Source: Collinsella sp. UBA6357
GTDB taxonomy: Bacteria > Actinomycetota > Coriobacteriia > Coriobacteriales > Coriobacteriaceae
Assembly: GCA_002437815.1 (NCBI GenBank)
Contig: DJRP01000009.1
Coordinates: 1-36,556, forward strand
Reading direction: 5' to 3'
Length of the DNA: 36,556 nt
In this document: positions 22,550-31,600 of the stretch, one piece after another
How positions within the stretch are numbered: position 1 is the first letter of the stretch
Layout of the letters: every line of letters starts with the position of its first letter
Notes under the pieces: model-generated
The model's input: only the letters and a program-made list of their open reading frames with translations
The model's database searches: none
What the model was told of the DNA's origin: nothing
Position numbers and translations under genes: made by a program

Positions 22550-22562
22550 AGAGCCTCTTTTT
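22544..22562 (+). terminator. Weak terminator at the end of the selenium block
   Basis: GGCT (22544-22547) and AGCC (22552-22555) flank a 4-nt loop and are followed by TCTTTTT (22556-22562). The stem is short and overlaps the stop codon, so efficiency is uncertain. It is the only candidate before the giant gene. Confidence 0.35.
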
Positions 22563-22611
22563 GCGCTGCGAGAAGAGCCATCTGCGCCATAGATGAACCT
22601 TAAATGCCCCG

Positions 22612-22656
22612 CCGGGGTAGCCTGCTGTGATGGATATTTCTGTCTCGCTACCCCGG
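22612..22656 (+). promoter_or_regulatory. Hairpin that can mask the ribosome site of the giant gene
   Basis: CCGGGGTAGC (22612-22621) is exactly complementary to GCTACCCCGG (22647-22656). The 3' arm runs into the GGGAGG ribosome site (22655-22660) of the ATG at 22666. A competing small stem, CCCC-GCC-GGGG at 22607-22617, would free the ribosome site. Two mutually exclusive folds suggest translational control. No known riboswitch consensus was recognised. Confidence 0.5.
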
Positions 22657-22665
22657 GAGGTCCCC

Positions 22666-25600
22666 ATGAGCAGGATCACCGCCGCCCTCTATAGGTTCTT
22701 GGTCTGTTATCTCTCGATCGCGATGGTCGTGACCTCGATACCGCTTGCTCCTCGTACGGCGTATGCCGATGACACCGAGACGCTTGCTTTCGAGGGCGAA
22801 GCACAAGAGGTTGATTCGGGCGCCGGCTCTGATGCCGATGCGGTTGATGGCTCGGCTTCTGCGGGTGAAAGCGACGTATCCGAATCATCTGCAGCTTCCG
22901 ATCAGGCAGATGTTGCCCAAGACGATTCGTCTAACGCTACGGCAGCCACTGCTCCCCAGACGAGCCTGGCTCAAGATCTTGCCGGCGCCGCGACCGGTTC
23001 CGATACCACGAAGGAGCCCGCAGTGACGGCGGAGCCCTCGTCCGACGACAGCAACGTCGACACCCTCATGTACGAGGAACCTACGGTCTACGATTACGCC
23101 AAGCTCATGCCGAGCAGCTACCTGTATCCGTGCGACGCGAACGGTGTCGTAACGGTCGAGATCGACGAGAACGATCCGTACAAGAATTCCGTTGACGGTC
23201 GATGGGTAAGCAACCTGATCGTTGATTCCGGCGTGGATGAGATCCCCGCAGAACTATGCGAGGGCTCCGATAATCTGTGCTCGGTGCGGTTTGAGGGCAG
23301 CTATCTTTCGAAAATCGGCACAATGGCTTTCTATCAGTGCGGGAAGCTCGCCGACATCAGCCTGTCCGGAATGACCATCGGAGCCATCGAAGAACAGGCG
23401 TTCCTTGGGTGTTCGGCGCTTACGAGCCTCAACATCAAAGAACAGACGACCATTGGCTCTATGGGAAAGAAGGCGTTTCAATGGAGCGGACTGGTCTCGA
23501 CCGGGCTGGATAACGTTGTCGGCCTTACGTCGCTTCCCGATGAAGCTTATAGGGAATGCAAATCTCTTATCGACACCGGTTTGGACGAGAATGCATCCAT
23601 CGTATCAATCGGAATCAGTGCTTTTCTCGGATGCGTGAGCCTTGAGACCACGGGGCTCGAGAGCAACACGACGATCGAGACGCTTGGCACGGGCTGCTTT
23701 GGCAACACGGATATGAGCGGCGGGCTGACGCTGCCCTATAAGTCCAAAATCGAAGAGCTTCCGAGTCGTGCGTTCGAGGGTTCCGGGCTCCAGACCGTGT
23801 TTCTCGGATGCAACCACGTGGTGCTCATCTACTCCGACACGTTCCCCGAGCGCAACATGACCGTGATGGTCCCCGCCAGGATGATTGCTCAATACAGCAA
23901 CGGACGCCCCAAGCAGATCTGGGAGAGCTGCAACGGCTGCCTGCCCGTCCCCGTGGGCAAGGTGCTCCAGAAGATCAAGATCTCGGACGACCCGGACAAC
24001 ATGACCTATGAGCCGGGGCAGCCCATCTCGCTCGAAGGTATGGACGTCGAGCTCGACTATCCGCATTCGGTATCGATCTGCGACTACGGGTGGCTCATGG
24101 AGGGCGAGCTCGGCGAATACTTCACGGTGACCCCCGCCGACGGCGACACCTTCAATCCGGCTACTATGGACGGCCGGCCCGTTGAGCTGACGTACGACGA
24201 CGGCTACTCGCGCTTTGTTGCCTATACGACCGCCAACCTGCAACGGGCGGTCTATGAGTATGCCAAGCTCATGCCCAACGGCTGCCTGTATCCCTGTGAT
24301 GCCGACGGCAACGTATCGTCCGAGCATTCCGTCAGCGGTAAATGGGTGAGCAACTTGATTGTCGCCGATGGGGTAGATGAAATTCCAGCAGAGCTCTGCA
24401 AAGATTCAGAGAAGCTGCAGTCGGTGCGTTTTGAGGGCACTTTCCTTTCGAAAATTGGTGCAAAGGCTTTCTTCCAATGTCGGAATCTGACGGATATCAG
24501 CTTTTCCGGCATGTCCATCGGGACCATTGAGACCTTGGCATTCTATGGATGTTCGTCGCTTGCGAGCCTCCATATAGACGAGGGGGCGACCATCGCCACG
24601 ATGGGCAAGGGAGTGTTTGAGCAGTGCGGTCTGGTTTCGACCGGGCTTGACAAGATCGACGACCTCGCCTCGATTCCCGAGGGCGCGTATAGGGACTGCG
24701 ATGCTCTTACCGATACCGGTTTGGACGAGAACAAATCCATCACATCGATCGGGGCCAACGCGTTTCATGGGTGCAAAAGCCTTGCGACCACGGGACTCGA
24801 GAGCAACAAGAAGGTCAAGACACTCGAGGAGGGCTGCTTCTCCAACACGGATATGAGCGGCGGGCTGACGCTGCCTTATAAGTCCAAAATTGAGGAACTT
24901 CCGAGCCGCGCGTTCTCGGGCACCAAGCTCCAAACCGTATTCTTTGCCTGCAACCACGTGGTGCTCATCAACGATGAGACGTTCCCCGAGCGCAACATGA
25001 CCGTCATGGTCCCTGCCAAGATGATCGCAAAGTACAGCAACGGTAACCCCAGGCAAAACTGGGAGACCTATAACGGCTGTCTGCCTGTCCCTGTGGGCAA
25101 GGTGCTCCAGAAGATCAAGATCTCGGACGACCCCGACAACATGACCTACGAGCCGGGGCAGCCCATTTCGCTCGAGGGCATGGACGTCGAGCTGGTATAT
25201 CCCCATTCGGTATCGATCTGGGACTACGAGGCGCTCATACAGGGCGAGCTCGGCGAATACTTCACGGCGACCCCTTGTGACGGCGATGCCTTCGACGAGT
25301 CGATGGATGGCCAGCCCGTGAAGCTGACCTACGATGACGGCTACTCGCATTTCGAAACCCAGACCAAAGAAAACCTTCAGCTTAAGAAGCCTCAGCCGAC
25401 GTCGTTCCAGATCTCCTATGTTCAATCGATCGATCGGGGCGGACGCAAGCTGATGGATGGCATCGAGCTGCCCGGCGTCGTAGGGGTGACGAACGTCGAT
25501 GCCGGAGCCGAGGTGACGCTCGATGCCGGTGCCCTGGGCATGCTTGATGACAACATTGCCTTTGAAGGCTGGTACGATACCGAGTCCGGTTCGTATATCT

Positions 25601-28600
25601 CCAAAGAGCCGGTCTATACGTTTACGCCGGATACGGATCTGTCGCTCGAGGCGCGTTTCAGGCTCAAGGATTATGTCGTGCAGGTTAACGACGCACAGGC
25701 GACCGACTCCTCGCAGGATTACGCCCACCTGAGCGTTGTGGGCCAGAGTTGCTATCGTGATGCCGGGGAGACCGTCGAGCTTTCGGCGACAACCGATAAC
25801 GCCCTGTTCTTGGGCTGGTATCTGGGTGAGGGCGATGCCGCCTATGCGGTGAGCGACCAGCTTGACTTTGCCTATACCGTGAACAAGGCCGACGCGGTCG
25901 ACGCGCAGGATGCGGGAGACCCCAAGATCGAGATAACCCCGCGCTACTGCGCTCCGCAGGCAAGCGTGGTGCTGAGCGTCGACGGCGTGGATGAAGACGG
26001 GAAGCCGGTCGGGCAGTTTCTGTCTTCGGGGCTCTACGGCATCGGCTCGCGCGTGACGGTCGTGCCGGTACCGGCGCCGGGCTACGTTTTCGACTATGCG
26101 ACGGATTCGCTCGGCAATATCGTCTTTACCGGGGACGACGGCCCCTCCTACACCTTTGTGCTCGAAGGCGATGTGAGCTACACCGCGCATTTTAGGGTTG
26201 AGGAGGATCCAGACGAGTCGCTTGCCGCACTCAAGACCGCGCTGATCGCTGCGATTACCGCCGCCGCCGTCCTGGCAACGGCGTACGGGCTGGGCGAGAT
26301 CGTCGATCCTATCGCGGCAGAGGCCGTTGTCGAGATCAGTGCCGCCGACAACGCCGAGGAAGTAGCTGCTGTCGGCAAGAAGGTACTCACCGAAATCAAG
26401 GAGATCATCGACGACCATAAGAAGCCGCATGATCCCGAAAAGCCTCACGGCGACCATAGGATCGAGATCATCGCCACCGCGCAGCCCGAGGTGGGCGGCG
26501 TCGTGACGGGCGGTGGCTTCCACTATGAGGACACGGTCGCCACGCTCGAGGCGCTCGCTAACCCGGGATATCACTTCGTGTGCTGGAAAGAAGACGGCGT
26601 GGAGGTCTCGACCTCTCCGGTCAAGACCATGACCATCACCAAGGCGACGCCCGAGGTGGTCAAGATGACGGCGGTGTTCGAAAAGGACGTCGATATCACG
26701 GCGGTTGCCGAGGTCGATGGCGTGCAGGCCGATTTTTCCACCGGTTGCACCGCGAGCCCGGTGAAGCAAAGCATCAAGCGCGGCGAAGAGGCCATGGTCA
26801 CGGCGAGTGAAGGCCCCGACTACGCGTTTGTGGGCTGGTTCGAGGACGGCATCGAGGTTTCCCGCGAGCGAACCTATATCTTCAAAGCCGAGGCCGATCG
26901 CCATCTGGTCGCACGGTTCCGCAAAGCCGACCGGACTATCTTGGTGAATGTCGAGCCCCTCGACGGTGCCGAGGTGCTCTGCGACGGCATTCCGGTCGTA
27001 GATGGCAAGGTACGCGCGAAGGATGGCGATATCCTCACGTTCACCGTCTCGCCCAAGACACGTCCCGACGATCCCGAGAAGAGCTACCGGTTTGTGGAAT
27101 GGCGCGAGACGGACGCTCAGGGCGCCACGATCACGAACCGTCAGGAGTTCTGCGAGTATCGCGTCGACGGTAACGCACGGATCGTTGCCGTGATGGATGG
27201 CAAGGATGCCCATGTCGTGTGCGCGGAGTCCGAGCCGCTCGAGGGCGGTACCGTCACACTTAAGCGGGGGGAGACCGCGGGCATGGTGCTCGAGGTTCCT
27301 GAGGGCGAGCGCGTGACGGCCGAGGCCACGCCGTCGGAAGGGTATATCTTCGACGGCTGGTATCTGAGCTACGGCGCCGCGGATGCAACCGAGACCCTCG
27401 TGTCGAGCGAGCGTGCCTATACCTTCGAGCCCATCGCCGACTGCACGGTCAAGGCCCGCTTCACGCGTGCCTGCCGGGTCGATGTGGTGGTCGAGCCCGC
27501 GCAAGCCATGGCGGGTAAATATATGGTGCACGGCGAGGGCTATTGCATGAAGGGCGAGCCCGCCACACTCTCTATCGAGCTGACGGCCGAGGCGAGCAAG
27601 CAGTTCACCTTCAAGGGCTGGTACGACGCCAAGACGGATCTGCTCCTGGGGACCGATGCCAGCTACCTCGAGTTCTATCCCGACGAGGCGGAGTGCACCG
27701 TGCGCGCGGTGTTCGAGGAAAACAGCTATACCGTGACGGCGAAGGCAAAAAAGACCTTCGTTGAGCGCGGCACGGTCGAGATCGAGGGGCATGCGGGGGC
27801 AAGTTCTGTCACGTGCGGTTACGGCGAGACCGTGGTACTCAAGGCCAAGGCTAACGACGGTTACCGCTTCGACCATTGGAAGGACGGTTCGGGCAAGGAG
27901 CACACCACGGCCGAGCTGGCCGTCAAGGTGACCAAAAGCGAGACCTACACCGCGATTTTCACCGATGCCGCGCCCGAGGTGCTGGTCACGGCCGATTCGT
28001 GGCTCGGCGGCACGGTAACGTGCAACGGGACCGTGGTAAAACCCACGACCGATAAATTCAGGCTGGGCGAGACGCTCCATCTTACGGCCAAGGCCCGCAC
28101 GGGCTATCTGTTCTGGGGCTGGTACGTCAACGGGCGCTTGGCGAGCGCTAAGCACGAGACCACGGTGGTGGCAAAGGCGCGCGGCAAGAGCGGACGCTGC
28201 ACCATCACGGCGGCCTTTGCACCCGTCGATACCGTATGCCTGCCGCTTGCGAGCCCTGCGGAGGGCGGAACCGTGCGGGCGAGCCGCGTCCTTGCCGACC
28301 GCGGTTCCGAGGTGGCCCTTACGGCCACGCCCGCTCCCGGCTATATCTTTGTGGGCTGGTATACGGCGGCAGGCGACCTTGAGTCGACCGATGCATCGTT
28401 TACCTGTCATGAACAGCGAAGTCATGTGCACGTCGCTCACTTTGAGGCCATGAGCTATTCCGTGAACGCCGCGACGTTTGTTGATTCCGGAGCGGGTTCG
28501 CTCGTCGTATCGGGCGCGGCCGGCTGGGTCGAGGGTGCCGGTACCGTCGAGGCGGGGCATACGGCCACGCTGAGCGCCCATGCCCTTGCGGGCTACTCAT

Positions 28601-31600
28601 TTGCGTACTGGGCCGATGCTTCGGGTGCCGTGGTGAGCAGGGATACAACCTATCATGTGGTTCCTTCGTCCGATGTGGAGCTCAAGGCGGTGTTCTCGGC
28701 ACAGCGCTATAGCGTGGACCTCTCGTGCCCGGACGGTATGGGTACCGTGGAGGGCGCGGGCGAATATGCCGCCGGTCAGGTGGCCGCGGTGCGCGCGGTT
28801 CCCGCGACGGACATGTCATTTGTGGGCTGGTTCCAGGACGGTACCTGCGTGAGCTCTCAGACGTCCTATCGGTTTGCCGTGCGCAAGGACACGGCACTCT
28901 ATGCCGTGTTCGCCTCGGGTTCGTGCACGGTGAGCACGGTCGCCTCGCCCACAGAGGGTGGGTCCGTGAGCGGTTTTGGAGGCTTTGAGCAGGGCGATCG
29001 CACCACGCTTCGAGCGATTGCCAACACCGGATATGCCTTCGTGTGCTGGAAGGACGCGAAGGGCGAGACGATAAGCGAGGATCCCGAGCGCACCGTCGAG
29101 GTGTCCGGCGATGCCGTCTACACCGCCACCTTCAAACCCAAGGGCTATCGGGTGCTTTTGAGCTCGAGCGTCGAAGGCGCTGGGGTCTTGAGCGGCGATG
29201 GTTCCTATGACTTTGGGGATACGGTTGAGCTGCAAGCCGAGGCCACGGGTACCAAGCGTTTCGCGGGCTGGTATGTCCTCGACGAGGCGGGAAACAGATC
29301 GCTGGTGAGCCGTGACGCCCATTGTTGGTTCAAGCTCGACGAAGATCTGGTCAAGGGCCTGGAGGACGATGCCCTGGAGATCCAAGCCGTGTTCGCCGAC
29401 CCCTATGAGGTCACCGTCACGGGCGAGGTCGTGGTGAAGGACAAGGCCACGAGTAAGGGCTGCCGCGTCACGGGTGGCGGCAGCTTTGCCGCGGGCGACG
29501 CGGCCACCCTCGTGGCCACGCCGTCCCAGGGATATCGTTTTGTGGGCTGGAGCCTCGACAAGGAGGGCACCTCGATCGTCGAGACCGCGGCCGCGCTCGA
29601 CGTCACCGCTACGCAGGATATGACCTACTATGCTCATTTCGAGGTAGACGGACAGGTGACGATCACGGTCACCGGCTCCTCGATCTTCCGCGGAACGGCC
29701 CTTTTGGTAGACGGCATCCCGACCGGCAGCAGGTCGTATGACAAGGGCGATATGTTCGCGGCGATCGCGATTCCCTGGAAGAGCTATCACTTCTCGCACT
29801 GGGTTGACGATGCGGGCGTCACGGTGAGCTACAGCGCGTTCTATGTCGGATTTGCCCGAGAGAACAAACAGCTCACGGCCGTCTTCTATCAGACGGGCTG
29901 CGACGTGCAGGTTGCCACGTATCCCAAGGGCGCGGGTTTTAGCATGGTGGCGCTGGGAACGGGCGGCTCCTATCATTCCGCCGCGATCATGTTCACCGTT
30001 CCGCATGCGGGATGGAAATTCAAGTATTGGATCGACGAGAACGGGATGCCCGTGGGGTTCACTCCGGTGATCAACCGCGTGGTGTTCGGCAACCGAACCT
30101 TCACGGCCGTTTACGAGCGGGCGACGTTTACGGTTACGGCGGTGGATCCGCGCAACGGCGGACATGTCGAGGGGTCGTCGGCCGACGACGCACGCGGCTA
30201 CACTGTGATCAACGAGGTCGAGAGCGGCGCGTCGACCACGCTGGCCGCGGTCCCCGATGCCGGCCATGTTTTTGAGGGATGGTATGAGCGCGGCGAGGAT
30301 GGCACGTTGGGCGACGAGCCCCTGAACACCGATGCCACGTGGACGTTTACGCCTGACGCCGACATGACGGTGGAGGCGCGCTTTGGAGAGGCCCCCAAGA
30401 GCAGGGTGACGGCGACCGCGATCAATGGATCGGTCGACCCCGAGACGGCGTCGGTGGCGGCGGACGGCAAGGTGACGTTCACGGCCACGCCTGATAAGGG
30501 ATGCTATCTCGAGCGGGTGACGGTTACCGGTGAAAACGGCGAGGGAGCATCGAAGACCTACGATGCCGATCTCGCCGATTATCAGGGTGGTTCGTACAAG
30601 TTCACGTTGAGCGGCGTTACCGAGCCTCAAACGGTCACTTTTGCGTTTGCAAAGGCCGCGGCTCCGTTGGTCCTTGCGCAGCCGCAGGATGCGAGCGCCC
30701 ACGAGGGCGACCCGGTCGAGCTCTCGGTTGCGGCCGAGGCGGGGCAGAACGTGTCCGACCATGCCTCGGTCTCTTCGGGAGCTGCGGCCGAGGTCGGGTT
30801 GAGCTATCAGTGGTTCTTCGTGCCTGCTGCGGGCGACGATGCGGTGCCGCTCAAGGGCGAGACGGGTCAGACCTTGTCGATTGCCGCGCTCGATGGCGAG
30901 AACGAGGGCGAGTACTTCTGCTGCATCACGCAAAACTATCTGGACACGGTGACAACAACGGATACCGAGCGTGCGACGGTTTCAATCGCACCACGGGACG
31001 CATTGGTCTTCAACGGTCGTGTGCTTTCGGGCGCGACCTGCCATGAGAACTATCGCGCCGAGATCGCGGGCGCCACGGGAGGCAAAGCTCCCTATGTTTA
31101 CACTTGGGACGATGCCGAGATTCCCGCTGGCATGCGGCTTGCCCTGTCCGGTGACGGATCGGGAAGCCTGGTACTCTCGGGTGTTCCCACCGCTGCGGGT
31201 GCGTTCGGCTTTGATGTCACGTGCACCGATGACCAGGGGGAGGAGCGTGTCGCGCATATCGCGGGCGTCGTGAGAGCACAGAAGGCCCCGCTGGCGTTTG
31301 AGGGCGACAACTTTATCTATAACGCGACGCCGCAGGCCCCGACGCTTTGCGGCGTGCCCGAGGGCTGCGAGAGCGACGTCACGGTCACGTACGTGGGCAC
31401 GGGCGATACGCACCATGCTTCGAGCACGGCACCGACGGATGCCGGCACGTACCGTGCCGTGGCGACCTTGCGTGCGAACGGTTACACCGGCGTGGCGTCC
31501 CGCGACTTTACGATTAAACAGGCGCCGGTTGACATCAAAATCGATGCGGCCGATGCCACCTATGACGGCGCCGAGCACGGTGCTGCGATCACGGTGACCG

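Noticed and set aside
22627..22665. GTG at 22627 as the giant-gene start
   Set aside because: It has no ribosome site, lies in the hairpin loop, and would place charged residues before the signal peptide. The ATG at 22666 has GGGAGG at proper distance.
24406..28581. 1,391-codon open frame on the minus strand inside the giant gene
   Set aside because: It is antisense to clearly repetitive, domain-bearing coding sequence, has low-complexity Arg/His/Gly/Leu content and no domain. Long antisense frames are expected from GC-rich codon bias. The same holds for 28816-30933, 30982-32154 and 32689-34710.
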